The notes beneath the pieces were generated by a model that saw nothing but the letters and a program-made list of their open reading frames with translations, was not told where the DNA came from and ran no database searches. From the NCBI GenBank assembly GCA_914767715.1, contig OU612065.1, positions 23,868,001-23,932,000 of the forward strand: DNA of 64,000 nucleotides. The letters are read 5' to 3'. Below, piece by piece: positions 26,521 through 40,560 of the stretch (positions within the stretch are counted from its first letter, which is position 1; each line of letters opens with the position of its first letter). Source of the DNA: Membranipora membranacea (lineage: Eukaryota > Bryozoa > Gymnolaemata > Cheilostomatida > Membraniporidae). Both the position numbers and the translations under genes were made by a program.

Positions 26521-27465
26521 CTAGCCGCTCAGGTGTTGCTAGATGCGCGTGGCCAATAGACAGCATGCACAGCCATGTTTGTTGTCTAGCGCTCATAACC
26601 TACCAGAATCGGTTATAAGACACTTTTTAATTCAGAAATTATTGTCTGTTGTTTGAGGGCTCAAACAACTACACGTGGGATTTTTAGTGGCATGTTATTG
26701 TGGAATGTCCCCTTAGGATAACAGATTGTTACAAAATCCTATTTGTAGCCATTCCAGTCATCCAATTTAGAGGCCGTCTTGACTTTTTTTAGAGGGTTCA
26801 GCTTGTGGCTTTATTCTTATATATATTTCATGTTTTAGTGTTTATTGGTCTTGACAGTATTACCTAAAAATATACATTTGTCTGTGTTACTAAGTATCTC
26901 CTACCAAACACACCCCCAGTACTATTACATGTGAGCACATTTTTTCATCTGCGATCCATTGCACCACCCAAAGTATACGGTGTTGGACTTTTCTGGTTTG
27001 TAACTGCGTGCGTGAAAGACCGCTTCAATTCACACCCATGTGTACATCATCAAGTTTTTACTTTGATTTATAATATAGCAAAATATCTTCCGCTCAATCC
27101 GCTTTTTTGTTTGATAATAACAATAACATCGTAATTTCCTAAGCATATTAATATCTATTTTGTTAAACTGATATGATTAGGCCAATTTCTGCTGCATCTA
27201 AACTATACAGCAGGCTCCAGGCTGGCACATATACTCGTAATAATTGCAGTTAATCTGTTTATTAGTGCTGAGTGAACTATACCCTAATACCATCTAATTA
27301 CAAAACAGGGCCTGCTTAATTATAGTGTAAAGATTAATGGGGGGTCAGTATACCCTTTTATTATAGAGAGTAAACTGTTTGTGATCATTTTTCTGTAGAC
27401 TCAGGAGCAGAGTGCTGTGTTAGTGTTTATGGTGTGGGAAGAAAAGTTGTCTGTAGCTAGCCAAT

Positions 27466-30400
27466 ATGGATGACCGAGATACGCTCTCACCACTGGCAGA
27501 AAGAGGTGACAACTTTGACACAGACATGCTCTACTCCCATCATGACCTTGGTGCCAACAAGTAAGTTTTACGGAAATATTTTTTTCTTTTGGTATTTTGT
27601 TTTCTTATACGAGATTTATACCTACAAGCTGACTGACTGACCAATGGGCAGCATATCATCATTACAATCAATGCTATTCAGTTTGTATAGTCTTTTCTTT
27701 TTATTAGTTTCTTGCATAAAATTTTGTTATCAACAGACAATCAATGGTTTCTGTCTGTTTTAGCTTTGTTGCCCCATCTCCAAAATTGAAGAGATCTGCC
27801 AGAATACTTAAGAGGATCAGCTCGACCACCAGTTTTGATATGAACGTTTTATCAGCCACTATGAGAGCGGTAAGTTAATTTGTCTAGCAGCATGCACCAT
27901 ACATGCAGGTTATGTCATGCTGAGGTGTAGGCAATGAAAAAGTAGATTAAGAAGTAAATGCCCTGATGTTATGACTGGCTCGGCGGAGTTCGTTGTTTGC
28001 ATGTGATGTCTGCACGTGCGGTGCACGAGCCAGAATTCGGTCAGGTTCTAATGTATCTACCTGTCGGTAGAAGTCAAAGTCTTTTGCTGATGTTGGTCAT
28101 GCAGTCTGACTGATACCAATTAATGAGCACGTGGATCATGTGAGAGGTCTTATATCTTATATGAAGCTGAGTTTTGGCAGTTATCTCCACAATGACAAAT
28201 ATGTACATGCACCATACAAAGATATTGACAGTTGTAGGTAATATGCTCCTTTGATAACATTTCCAAATTTATGAGCCGCTTGGAAAGTGCAGAAATGCTC
28301 TATTTCAATACTACCCCTTATAATAGTATTAAATAGGTCTATAATTTCGTACACTATACCACTAGGGTAGCATACAGTATTATTAACAACTATTAATACG
28401 CCAACATTCTATTTTAGTGAGTTTTTGTGGAGCCTTGAATTATCTATACCTTCCTGCTAATTGGCCTATTATCGTCCTTCTAAACGATTACATCATTATA
28501 TAATGAGCAAGAGGGCATTAGAATTATCTCCTCCTATTATCTCTACCTACTATAATAAGGGATAATATCACATTCAATCATCTTCAACGCCTTTCAAACA
28601 GTTATTAATTGGTCTGAAAGTGGTTTATGTAGCGGTAAGCTACCAGATTTGAGCTTGTCATCAGACATCTTATAATCTATAATCCTATCGCATACTTATC
28701 TTATTGTATACTAGGAATTAGAAAAGATGAAGGAACTATCACTTGAATGTGTGTGGTGGAAGTTTGAGGGTTTCCCATGGAATGTCAGGTGTCTGGGCGA
28801 CCTGTCATTGTGGTCCATTTGTAATTTACATAATTTCATAACTGAGTCATTTAGGGCATACTAAAGTGGGATAAAGTGGATTTATTGGTGTTACTAATTG
28901 AAGTTTTTTCGAAAATTCCCATTCTTTTTATTATGACTAATCATCGTTGTGTCATGGTGTATTCATTGTAGACTTAACTTTTTACTTTACGCTACTGAGA
29001 TTAAAAAAATCCGTCTGGATTAAGCAGTGGCTGTTTTTATTGTCAGAAATAAGATCTCTAAGCAGCTTCTTCGCCAGTCACTATGATGCTCCAACTATAT
29101 CTGTGAATATACAAATTAATATTATTTGGTTTGATGAAAAAAGCTGATGTCGGCAAAAAAATCTTTCTTGGTTCGGTACCTACGTACTCTGATTTTCAGA
29201 ATAATTTTAATTTGGACATAAATTGCAATGTGGTTATTGAACAAGCTCTGGTGTTTGGAGTCTGAGTGCAAACCGGTATTCAACTGAAAAAAAAATCTAC
29301 TGGTTCTCGCTCAGGGATTGTATATATGAAAAGCAAATATGATTGGCCCTGTTGTTAAGTTTGTTTCTCCGATTTTTCCATTTATAAGCATTTTACCATA
29401 TTACCATGTCATGATCCTGGGATGTAGTTGTGATATCATAATCTCTCGGCTATAGTATCATTGTTAGTTAGGCTCTCGAGGTGAGGACCAATGTACACTC
29501 TAGTCCACTAGGAGCCCCGGCCCCTTGTCAATGTTGACATCATAATTCGATACACATGACGCATATTATTCAGGGTACAGAGAAGTTAGTTGGTGTTGCT
29601 TCTGTGTTCTTACTTTCCTTTACATCAGAATGACAGGCTGCGTACATGCAAACATCTTATCACCCTCATATCCAGTCCTGTCTCTGATTATCATAGAACA
29701 ACATGCCTCAGATTTTTTCAAGAGTGCTATAACATCAAAAGTATTTAGGATGGATTGAAAGAAATCGAATGAGTTATAAAATGTCTGACTATTAGTAGAA
29801 CCTCCAAATATTAGATATAGATGGTTTGGGAATTTGCCTCTTGTCGATAAAAAAAAGAACCTGTCATTGAAAAAATAACCTGTCATCACCATTTCACCAT
29901 TTGATTGCTGGTATAACGAGTGTCATGATAAATAGTAGCTGTAGTTGTGCCATGGCCAATCAAGCGTCGATTAATTACCCTGCTATGATGAATGAGATGA
30001 TGATCGTTTAAAATATATCAAAGGGAAAGTAAGGTGAAGCGCGAGCTGATTATTTCGTATCAAGATTTCATTGAGAGCACACACATGTGTGCGTAATACA
30101 GAGTAAAAAATGCAGTTTGGCAAAAGTAGATTTTCAATGGAGTATCTTTCAGAGCATGAATTGGACATGTTTGAGTCTATAGTCAAATCTCTGCATCTAG
30201 TTGAATCGGAGAAGATAAGCTGCAGAAAGCTTAGCGATACTCAGCTCCTAGCGCTGGCTGCCTTGGTAAGGTCTATTTTTTGTGATTGTCATCAACCTTT
30301 TTGCCCATTTTGTCCTGATTTTAGTCTGTCATCTTGTTTTCTTTCCATTATTCTTGAGAGTGTTCCGGGCTACTATGTGTTTGTTTTGGAAGATCCAGGA

Positions 30401-33400
30401 CTGTTTGCCACTTTGGGATTTTGCTGGTCCAATATATTCCTCTCTGGATTTTGTTATCTTTCAATGCTTGGAAAAGCCATCAAAGTGTGATTAAAATATG
30501 GTCTGATTTCCCTTTCAAATTGTATTGGAACGCTGCCAGAAGAGAAGAAGCTTGTGACCATCGAGTTATTATAGTATATGTGCTTGTGGCTGACATATTC
30601 CAGTTGGTTAGCATTTTGTAACTTAGCCTCAAACTTACCATGACTAATCTGATGACCGCTGAGCTCACGAAATATCTATAACAAAAGCAAATGACATAAT
30701 TTTATGATAAAGATTCGCAAATCCCATTCCATGGCTCCCAAGATATGAGGCGTCATATGAGACACATGTGACGTGTATCGTAAGTTTCTTACTTGGGTGT
30801 GTATCATGTATTTAGTAATTTGGGAAACCCATGATGACAGTTATAATCTTTGAGTTTATTTGGACAGTACCTATCATTTTATTTACACAGCTTGCCTAAT
30901 GTAACAACAATATATAAAAAAATTGTCTATGAAAAGAGCCAACATGCCTGCTCATAGATAAAATTCCAACACTGAATACTATGGCTTGACGGCAGTGATA
31001 ATTGTTCACCCGTCGTTTGTGCGTTACATCTCAGATTTCGGATGCGCGGTGTGGTATTATCATTGTGAACAGGGAACCCCATAATTTGAGTTTCGATTCA
31101 TGTCCCTATAATTTCCTCATAGGCGTGTTGATAAATGACATCACCGCATAGGCAACATCTCATAACCTCTCATGCTTCGAGTGGAGTCACTAGCATGAAA
31201 CATAGCCTCTCATATTCTATCTTGAACAATCTTGAGCATTTGGAACAAAATGTCTACCTACTTTGTCAGATTCATGAAAAGTCGTTCATCGTACAGGGCA
31301 GAGGCAGTGAGTTGATTCGTTTTATTGCTCTTCTTTCACCAAGAATAGGATTATTATCACCACTAACCGGACGGATATTTGGTTGCTCAACACTTTTATG
31401 GTACAGGGCATATCTGATCGCTTATGTTTCAATAACTATGAACTTCATATTTGGTTTTATGTTACTCTATTTTCATCGCTCACTACTACACAGTTGTATG
31501 GTAGCTCTCTATTTTACAGTTGTATGGTAGCTCTCTATTTTGCAGTTGTATGGTAGCTCACTTTTTTACAGTTGTATGGTAGCCTGCTACTTTGTACGTT
31601 GTATGGTAGCGGAGATAACATACTAGGCGCGTTAATTAATACTTTCTGTTTTGTTTTACAGAGAAAAAGGAAAAGGAGGGATGTGGATGACGATAATGTC
31701 AGTGTGCAGAGTCTCAACATTGTACCCGGCAGCAGTGAGAACCATATGGCCGCTGCCGGTGCGGAGAAAAAGAGCAAGAGACGATCAATGGTGAAAATGT
31801 CATCGCTTGTCAATATGTTATCTCCTGCCACTTCTAAAATGGGAAAAGCACTAGAGGTAAGAATCGTACTTTGTACCCTTTCACTCTGCCAACGGCTGAT
31901 GTAGTGTCACCTCTTAGATTGATAAAACCTGTGACGGCTATAATTAGTTTACACTGCGCCTCGTAGAAAGTCAATCCCAAGGGTAATCACATCAAATCTA
32001 GCACATCTCTCTTTTTTTGATTAGCCAAGTTTAGGTGACAAGATACTAAACAAAGGCCATGTGTCGTTCTGATGATTTTTAATAGCTTTTGTTTTTTAAG
32101 TAGGCTATGTATGCCCCCAAGGTTGCTAATTCAAATATTTATTTGACTTTCAAACAAGTCTTGGTGTTAACTGGCTTCAGTCTGTCAGGTTGATATTGTT
32201 GAACTTGCCATTGGCAACCAACCTAGTCTGTACCTGAAAGCGTTTCCTCAGCCACTCAATTCATGATTAATAATTATTCTTCATACAGTATGTAAAATAA
32301 TTCTGACTCCCATAATTTAGTCATTTGGACACAAACAAACTTGTCTGAGCCCCCAAGATTTATTAATTGTTAGAGTAGCAATTAATAATTAGCTCTAATT
32401 AAACAGTTTGTCTGACCTATAATATAAGTTTTTTGTCCCAAATCAAAAAAATTATACTTGGCTGGTAAAATTGCCCAATTACCGTAGCTATCCAAACAAG
32501 CTTTTCCCTCAAATCACATGGCATCAGCTGTGTGGAAAAGGCATTATTTATACGATCACATTTCCTGCCAAAACAATCAGCACAGTCTATCTGATTGAAC
32601 GATCAGCCAGTGGTGAACACACTCTAGGTTACTGATTGATATACACCTCGTCTCATGCTAAGAAGCACTGGTCATTTAGTCTTTGGATACCAAACAGTCA
32701 GCACGCATATCAGTTAGTGTCAACATGGTTCGGTTAACTTTTCTTTGGGCAAGGCCGAATAGCTGTAAAGCTTGTGAAGCGAAGAGACAACCTGATAAAC
32801 CACCTCGCAAGGTTTGCTATTACTTAATTTATTTATCATATTGCATTGTCCTAATCGACTGGAGCTTATTAAGTCAACTTTGATAAAAAAAATTACACGG
32901 AATTTGTTTTTGTTTATAGAGGTCATTCAGTTTCAAAGCTCCCAGTTCACCGGCTGCCTTGGCGTCATCAACAGCAGCAGCTCAGCCCTCCTCTCACAGG
33001 CAGATCACGCCATACAAGAAACCCAAACCAGCTAATGGACGTGATAGACGAGCCAGTAGGTTCTGGTCTGAGACCGTCGACCAGGAGACAAGAGATGGCT
33101 TCAGCTCACAGGAGATTAAAAGGCAGGAGGTATGTTAGACACTATACATTACATAATCCACACACTGAGACTATACACTCTTACATTTTGTGTCTTAATG
33201 AAAAAAAGTGGATCAAATTCTTCCCTTGCCACAATTACCTGCTCTGGATAATTGTTGTATTTTCCATGCGGTTCCCCAGCACAATCCACCAATCAGTTAT
33301 TTATTAGTTTGTAGAAATCCCCAATTTCGGTATACCGTCATTGCACTGGCAGCCTTTTAAATTTGACCGAATGTACTGCAATAAATCATTATGACAGATT

Positions 33401-36400
33401 TTGAATATTTTTTATTGACTTTAGGAAGTTACTACATTATGCCACTGTATGATCCTTTCCCACCAGTGGTTTCACTGATGGAGATCTGTGGTTCCCATGA
33501 GAAAATTAGTCAATCTCACTGAAAATTACATTTCATTTTGGCTTGATTAAATGAACTGAAGTGTAATTTATATAATGGTTTGGTAAGACAAGTGCTTGAG
33601 GAAAGTATTTGATGTTATTTATTTTATTGGTTTACAGGCTATTTATGAGCTCGTGCAAGGGGAGGACGATTTAATCAATGATCTCACTATGGTTCATCAG
33701 GTAAGTTTAGTGAAATATTTCCATAGTGTGATTGTCGAGACGATATATAGAACTAAATAGTTATTCAATGTCTTCAACAAAACTTTCACGATTTTGACAA
33801 GATGAAACTGGAAGCAGGTTTTTCCCAGGACATTGGATGAGTCAATTAAAATGACTGTTGACGATTTCAGGAAGTTCCGTCAAAGTCAGCAGCTGCAGGG
33901 GGGATTTCCTGGTTACCAGATGCAGCTTAAGGAAATCACATGTTAATGTATCATTAATCAGCTGCTAATGAGGTTATGTAATCAATTTCTAGGTGTACAC
34001 ACTCTGTGTTTGTTGGTTTAACACCTATGTTTTTGTTGGTGTAAGCACCCTGTGCCAATTATGTAATAGTTTACTCACAACATGTAGTGCACTCTTTGAC
34101 TGTGTTTTTGTTTTGTTTAGAACTACTACAAATCTATGAAGCAGTTCAAACTTCTGACCGAGGACGAACTGGACAGTATTTTCGGGATTGTCGAGCGACT
34201 AGTGCCATTCCATCAAGGTACGTAAGATGCACTAATACATTTTTTGCTTGTCCTTATTTCCGGCAAAAAAAACTTTTTATTGCTGAGAAATATGATTTAG
34301 TTCAGGCAAAAAAGAGCAGAACATTGACGTAATTATAGTGACACACTTTAATTGACGGCCAAGCCCAACAATTGTGTGGCTTATTCATTACTAAGTGTAA
34401 CTCCCACAGGTTTTCCATTTCGTACTGACACTCTACTCCTATATCCCTTAACATACGGTGGAATTATTGAGTCACGTTGATATGCCTTTTATCAGACGGC
34501 GCGATCGTATCTTATGATTAAATGACTCAGTGGAGGAGCAAGTACAATCTATAATTTGAGATGATATAAACAACAGGAATGTATCTGAAATGACACTCGA
34601 TTGAACAAATATTTTGTGCCCGTAGCGTAGAGAGTATTTGTAAAAAACAAGATGTCTTAGTATAGCGGGTTATTATGCTATATATAAGATGACCTTTGTA
34701 TGAAAGGATCTTGTTTTTACTATTTATACATAATAACCTTCGAATATAAGCTTGGATTAAATTGCACCTGGCAAAGAAAAATATTTGCTGAACTTTTGAG
34801 TAGTATTTTTTTTATTTCAGCATGGGCATTCAGTGCTTTTACAGGTTCTTCGGTTAAACTGCGAGGATAATAAATTAAAATTGTGTTTTTTGTTTACAGA
34901 TTTATTGTGTAAGCTGCGATCGCTGCGTAAATCAGATGGTACAACAGATCTCATCGGTGAAACCTTACTCCAATGGGTACGTGAAAATAATAATAATAAT
35001 ACACCTATTCTCATTTGAATTAATAATCATCAGCACAGGAAAGCAAGTCAGCATGGGTTCTCTGCTGCCTTATAATGCGCTGCCTTGTCCGAATATGAAT
35101 TATCCCGCTTGTGTTGATCTATCAATGCCTATCAGCAGGTTGCATCTATTTGTGGTGATGCTTCACTTCCTAAAAACCCATAATCGTAACAGAGTGTAGA
35201 CAAACCCCCTCTTATCTATGCACACAACTGTCCTATTATTCAGCGGCATTCTCTATGATAATTAGAGTAATTGAGTGCTAACGCTGTAGGTCTGTCAGGT
35301 TTTTAACACCTACAAGTCTATGAAACTGCGTAATAATACATTACAGTAAGGATACATGAATGGAAGCCAGTTTAATCTGACAATGACAGCTGATGGGCTA
35401 TGATTATCTTAACGCTGCCAGACAAGTTGGCTCGGCGCTGCCTTTAAACATGCTCTTATAATATATTGGCCTGCGTCTCTGTTTAGTTATAACTTTCCCT
35501 CATCATTTGATCATTAAATGGCTGTCAACTTTTGCTACATCAAGGTATGCTGCCGTTTTTTGTCGGGTGGATGTTTAGATTGGGTTTGACGTCTTGGCAG
35601 TGCTGTCACATTGGCGTGTGGTATATGGTGCGATGTTTATATTTCAGGTCCCAAACCTCAGACATTATGAGACATACTGCGCAAACCAGGTTTTTGCCAA
35701 GGGATTGCTGGATACCAAGAAAACAGATCCCAAAGTTGAAGACTTTCTTACCAGATGCATCGAATCGAGTTTTAGTAGAAAGCTAGATCTGTGGAATTTC
35801 CTAGGTAAGAATCTTATGCAGTTTTATTTCTTTGTAACCACTTACAAGGTTGAGCTTCCGACCCATTACGACCCATTACAGAGCCATGGAACATATTATT
35901 ATGAAATACACATTCAGGATGCTTAATGTGCTGCAATTAATCGTATGATTAACGTGTGGTGTAGCTTCTCCATTGACCTGGCTCGTGCTCTTGTGTAATC
36001 ACATATCTGAGGTCACCGCTTTCATACGCAATACCAGGCATTAGTGTATAGCCCACATCTCACCGTTTGTGTTTGTTTTGTTGCAGATCTACCACGAAGT
36101 CGTTTAGTCAAATACCCTCTTCTGCTGAAACAAATTTGCAAACATGTAAGTCTCATTGGTCAATACAAGTTCTCCCATCCGTTGATGACAACACAGGAAT
36201 AGTAATTATTCCAATGTTGCAATACTTGAATTTTATGACATCATAAAAATATATGTTGTTGCTTGTATTTAAGATGCAGTATCCTCCAATGTCAATCAAA
36301 AATATCACTCCCACATTTTTTCACAATAGATTTGGAATGTGTTTGTACCAATATAGAATCTTTATAACATGGTGAACTAGAATTGACCGCACTGTGGACA

Positions 36401-38290
36401 GTGATGAAATCTTTAATCTTCACACTACTCTGGTGGCCCATAAGCTATTATATCAATGACTATCAATGAGTATTTATAATCTTTGATTATATTGTTTACT
36501 CTTGCCTATGTGGTCGGCTGGGTGTCTCAAATATGGAAACGAAACTAGAAAAATCTGGTATATGAATCAGTGTTTTCCCTTGGATCCATTATAATATGTC
36601 ACCTAGAAGATCACCAAAAAGTTATTGACCAATTTTAATATATGCAGTATGGTGTTGTTTTCAGCACCAACAGCTTAGCATAAACAAGCATAATGATGTT
36701 TTGATTTTTATACGTGGTGTTGACTTTGGTTTTTTGTTTTTCACAGACCAGCGAAGATCACGCAGACAGAGAAACTTTGCTGAAAGTGGTACGTTATCAT
36801 CATTCTATATTTATCAATTCCTCTTGGTAATTTGTAGTAGCCTAGAGCTTGCTTCATCTCGCATGGAATGATTACTTGAGCCTGGATACTAAATGTTCCT
36901 GTTGCTGGCAAGTTAGTTTTTGTTTGCTTAGCTGATGAATATTTGGAGTCCTTTTCAATTATAAAGATGTGCTAGGAATAGACTTTGACCCTGGTATAAT
37001 TAACTTAGTTTTTTTCCTTGTTCGTTAACAGATAGAGGAGATTGAAGCGATTATTCAGGATGTGGATGCTAGGATGGGAGAGTCCAAATGTAAACAAGCC
37101 ATAGAGGGCCTGCAGTTCCTCTATGACTCACAAAACATCGATCTCATCCACCAGTCCACGTCAGTGTTGTGCTCGGGACTTCTCAAAAATGACCGAGGAA
37201 CAGTAAGTTAATTTTCTTTTTAATTCTTCATTGGCATAATTTCCATTCTCAAAGAATGTTTTACAATATAAGCCCTCAAAAGAAAAATAAAACATTAATA
37301 GTAGATTGACAGAAAAAAATATTATCACGTTATCAGTGAAATCATAATGTTTGGAAGAATGAATTTCGAATAAACTGACTTTAAAATGACAGACATCTAT
37401 CATATATTCATCTGAGCACAAAAGTGTTTAGGGAGGACAACTTACATTTCATATCAACCTTGTTGACTTCAGAACTACCCTTTTCGTCTTAGTAAAGCCA
37501 TTCAGGAATGGAAAAGTTCATGATGCTGTCGTTATTGTCCAATGAAACTTATCTTATTGATGCTGATGGTTGTGTTTTCATTATTTGCAGAAGCTACACG
37601 TGATCCTTTTCGACAAAGTTTTAGTAGTGACACGTCAAGCAACGAGAAGCAACTCCAATATGATGCAGTATCAAGTTCATAAAGAACCGATACCTCTAGA
37701 GGATCTAGAATTGATCGACCTCGCAGAAAGTGATGGCAAGAAAGGCTCATTCAAGAATAAAGTACTTCGTCACCCTTCTACAGGTAAATTTAATTATTGG
37801 TTATACCTTCTTTAAATGTGAAAGGCAACAACTACTGTTACTGAGAAACTTAAATAGACTTTCGTTTTTGGCCCAATCCTATGGGAAATACTGCATGTGT
37901 AGCCACAGCTTTAGGCTTATCGGTATGTAGTTTATTCAGTTTGCAAATCTATGAGTAACAATTATTTGTTTTGTTGTAGATAAATCTGCTTTCAAGGTGT
38001 CATTTAAGTCGCAGTGCGGACACTCGCACACCCTGCAGGCTAGAGATGAGCATGACAAGCGACAGTGGATCACCTGCTTACAGAAGGCAATGTCTGAAAT
38101 TGGAAATTCCTCAGGGCTTACCTCACAAAAAGATGAAGATTCGGTATCATCCGGCAGCAGATCGAACAAAAGCAGCACCAGCAGTTTACAAAGTATATCA
38201 TCGAACGACGAAAACACAGTACCAGTAGAGCCATGTTTTACCGCTCCGCAATCCTCAACAGCCAACAAAAGCCATGAAACTGATGTTTAA
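27466..38290 (+). CDS. NET1: Rho guanine nucleotide exchange factor (NET1/ARHGEF3 type)
   Basis: DH-PH exchange factor expected to activate RhoA-class GTPases. Exons: 27466-27560, 27764-27869, 31662-31856, 32920-33129, 33638-33700, 34121-34217, 34900-34976, 35648-35804, 36087-36145, 36747-36788, 37032-37202, 37591-37783, 37980-38290. They sum to 1776 bases, or 591 aa. The N-terminus has basic, NLS-like clusters (KLKRSARILKR, RKRKRR, KKSKRRS) and the family motif SSLVNMLSP followed by RSFSFK. DH domain, about residues 200-370: EIKRQEAIYEL, DLINDL, CANQVFAKGLLDTKKTDPKV, FSRKLDLWNFLDLPRSRLVK and YPLLLK. PH domain, about 400-525: LHVILFDKVLVVTR, YQVHKEPIPL and SHTLQARDEHDKRQW. The protein ends ETDV, a class I PDZ ligand like human NET1 (ETLV). 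It is a probable co-orthologue of NET1 and ARHGEF3; the symbol marks the closer resemblance. Confidence 0.93.
30110..30265 (+). CDS. Candidate alternative first coding exon of the RhoGEF
   Basis: Within the 3.8-kb second intron an ATG opens 52 codons (MQFGKSRFSMEYLSEHELDM onward, to LLALAAL). They end exactly at a consensus donor (CCTTG|GTAAGG) in phase 0, the phase needed to join the next exon at 31662 (RKRKRRD). Using it as an internal exon hits a stop, so it fits only as a first exon. The product would lack the KLKRSARILKR segment. Vertebrate NET1 and ARHGEF3 also use alternative first exons, which supports but does not prove this reading. Confidence 0.5.
31491..31613 (+). repeat. Tandem repeat, unit about 26 bp
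   Basis: CAGTTGTATGGTAGCTCTCT followed by ATTTTA/G repeats about four and a half times with increasing divergence, about 50 bases upstream of a RhoGEF exon. It also inflates a 131-codon ORF that starts at 31135. Confidence 0.75.
32725..32811 (+). CDS. Possible second alternative first exon of the RhoGEF
   Basis: An ATG opens 29 codons (MVRLTFLWARPNSCKACEAK, then RQPDKPPRK) ending in phase 0 before GTTTGC. They would join the exon at 32920 (RSFSFK) across a 108-base intron. The basic C-terminal part is plausible, but the donor is weak and the ORF is short, so this may be chance. Confidence 0.25.
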
Positions 38291-38898
38291 TTATTTGTTC
38301 AATGTATTTATTTTACTTGTATACTTACAGTGTAAGGTTTTACTACTTTGGTAAATTGTTTTTTTTTTCGCTTAATTGAAATCATTATGTAATTATTGTA
38401 CATAGTACCTGCCTACTCCTGTTGTTGATATTATTTATATACTTAGTATTCTGACAAATACTTATCAATCGTCTACTCTTTCTTTGTCCAGCAGCTGATC
38501 TACTTTTTTCATTTTTCATTTTCCCGCCCCGTTTTTTATTATTTTCTATGGATAGCCCGATCATGATGTGTTCTCATTTATCATTGCTCTATATAATTGT
38601 GAATGGTTGTACATTATTGTAAATCCTACACGAGTGATGATTCTCACCACCGCCATATATTTGTTCATTACAAATAGTGACATGAAGAAATATTGTTTCA
38701 AGATTATTTCATATTGTGCGCGACCTAGTCTATGAAAATGAGCATATTTCGGTCTGGCAAGGTAATTTCTGATAGGGATTCTCTGATGATCCTCCTTGAT
38801 AGCAGATTTCCAGTAACACATCTATCTCAGTATGACGTTAATCCAAGCAATGAGACATAACTGATTTCAATTCATTGCTTAAAATTGTCAAACTTATG

Positions 38899-39022
38899 GG
38901 GTCGTACAAGTTTGATCTATTTTTCCCACATTGGAGTTGCCCCCCTCTACTACGGCGTGTCAGTAGAGGGGGGGGCAACTCCAATGTGGGGAAAATGGAT
39001 CAAACTTGATCTAGGGTCATAC
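38899..39022. mobile_element. MITE of the CAAGTTTGRTCC family, copy 3 (best preserved)
   Basis: Arms of about 50 bases, with ACAAGTTTGATC and CACATTGGAGTTGCCCCC on the left and GGGGCAACTCCAATGTG and GGATCAAACTTGATC on the right, pair almost perfectly. The loop is about 20 bases. Ends are shared with the copies at 13.6 and 14.4 kb, but the subterminal sequence differs (CCCACATTGG instead of TGCATTCGG). Confidence 0.75.
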
Positions 39023-40374
39023 ACTGGAATATTTTAGAATTCCTTTACATCTGATGTCAGTGAGAGCTTAGTTAACATCCTATGGTTTTAGAATGAAAAC
39101 TTTGTGTGTATCATAATTGCAAAAATCAAAATCAATCGTCATCAAGACTAATCCATAGGAACACAGCATAACACTGGTTTGTGGTATATACTGGACATAA
39201 TGGTGGTACTTAAAAGTGATGTTTATAAATTATGAAGAATAAGACTAAATAAATGTGAAATTAGAGGTGTCTGATAGCCAGCTCTAGACCAGACATTCTA
39301 TACTCAAGCGTCAATGTCCTTTTGCTGTTCTGCTTCTAAGATATGAGTCTCCCCGCAAACATATCCGACCTGCATCAAATTGTTGCACATAATAAGATTG
39401 AGATAAATTTGTATAATAAACTGGAAAAAAACTTTTTTATTATGTTATGTAAGATTAGAGAGAGAAACAGTTGGGTAGGTAAAAGATTCTATTCTTACTG
39501 ACAGAGCAGTTGGGTGATTTATTGGAGACGTCATCAATTGCCCTAGTCTGAGCCCCCCAGACTTTGCCCCCTGTCCGACGGCCCCCCGGAGGGGAAAAAG
39601 TCTGAGAACAATGCAGGATTTCGATGGAGTTGTCTGCTCTTGAGTGTTATAAGTTAATCAAGGGGAGCACTAAAACTGCAATATCTATTGATTTCTATTC
39701 ATGCCACCTACTATATTGCTCCAGGTATGAGAGTATTCCAGTCAGACTCTGGGAAAAGTAGCCTCATGTTTGGGAAATACCCATGAGCAGAGATATTCAC
39801 TGCCAAGTAGTGAAGAAAATGTCAGCCAGAATTTCTTTCATTTTGAATAAGGGCGGTCATTCATGACATTGACAAAAGGTCATACAATGTGTATTATTGG
39901 ACCCTAGGCTATATGAAGTAAGATTAATGTAGAAGTAATGAGAGGAAAAATCCAAGCAAATCCTGCACAGTGCGTAGACTACAATTGCCCATATAATCCT
40001 CAACCTCAAGTTAACCTAAAAAATCAGCTTAAGCGGGATAGCGGTGAGCCTCGGTTATCAACTGAGAAATGTGAACATTGTATTCAAATTGATAATTGTC
40101 AGGAACAGCCATGTTGATCAAAGCAACGAGTCGGATACACCATGAACAAAATTGAATAGCCACAAGAAGCATCTGCTATCAGATTTTGATATTCTTATTT
40201 GAATGTTTTATTGTGGTATCAATGTTGGCATAAGAAATGGATAGAAATCACATAAATTATAAAAGATTATAATATGCCAACAATCTTTAAATTTCATGAT
40301 AATGGAGAAATCCACTTACAAATGGTGTCGATACAGTTATGTAAATGTTTATAAAATCACATGTATATAATTAT

Positions 40375-40560
40375 GCAATGGATAGGGCGTGGGTCTTTCA
40401 GTGGGTCTTTCAATCGAGACGTCCCGTGTTCGATTCCCGGCGTATCACGGTGGTGTCAGGAAGGGCATCCGACCTCAAATGCTCCTGTGCCATAATAGTC
40501 AATAAAGTCCGTAGACCCATACTAATGCTACCGGAAACAAATAAACCGAAAAACATCTAG
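40375..40560 (+). mobile_element. tRNA-derived SINE
   Basis: A tRNA-like head (GGATAGGGCGTGGGTC, then a B box TGTTCGATTCC at 40427-40437) is followed by GTCAGGAAGGGCATCCGACC, a body motif shared by many animal tRNA SINEs. An A-rich tail ends near 40555. There is no intact tRNA fold. Confidence 0.65.

Larger units (their letters stand above)
23390..27465. other. Intergenic region between LRRC47 and the RhoGEF (head-to-head)
   Basis: This 4-kb divergent gap contains the nested transposon relics at 24224-24820 and the degraded ORF pair at 25982-26520. Simple repeats occur too (TGTATG/TGTG near 23884-23915, ATT near 23995-24020). Promoters for both flanking genes must lie here. I could not assign a TATA box or initiator confidently. 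Confidence 0.5.

Noticed and set aside
31135-31530. 131-codon ORF in a RhoGEF intron
   Set aside because: No recognisable domain; its end is formed by the tandem repeat at 31491-31613, and it lacks a matching splice context.
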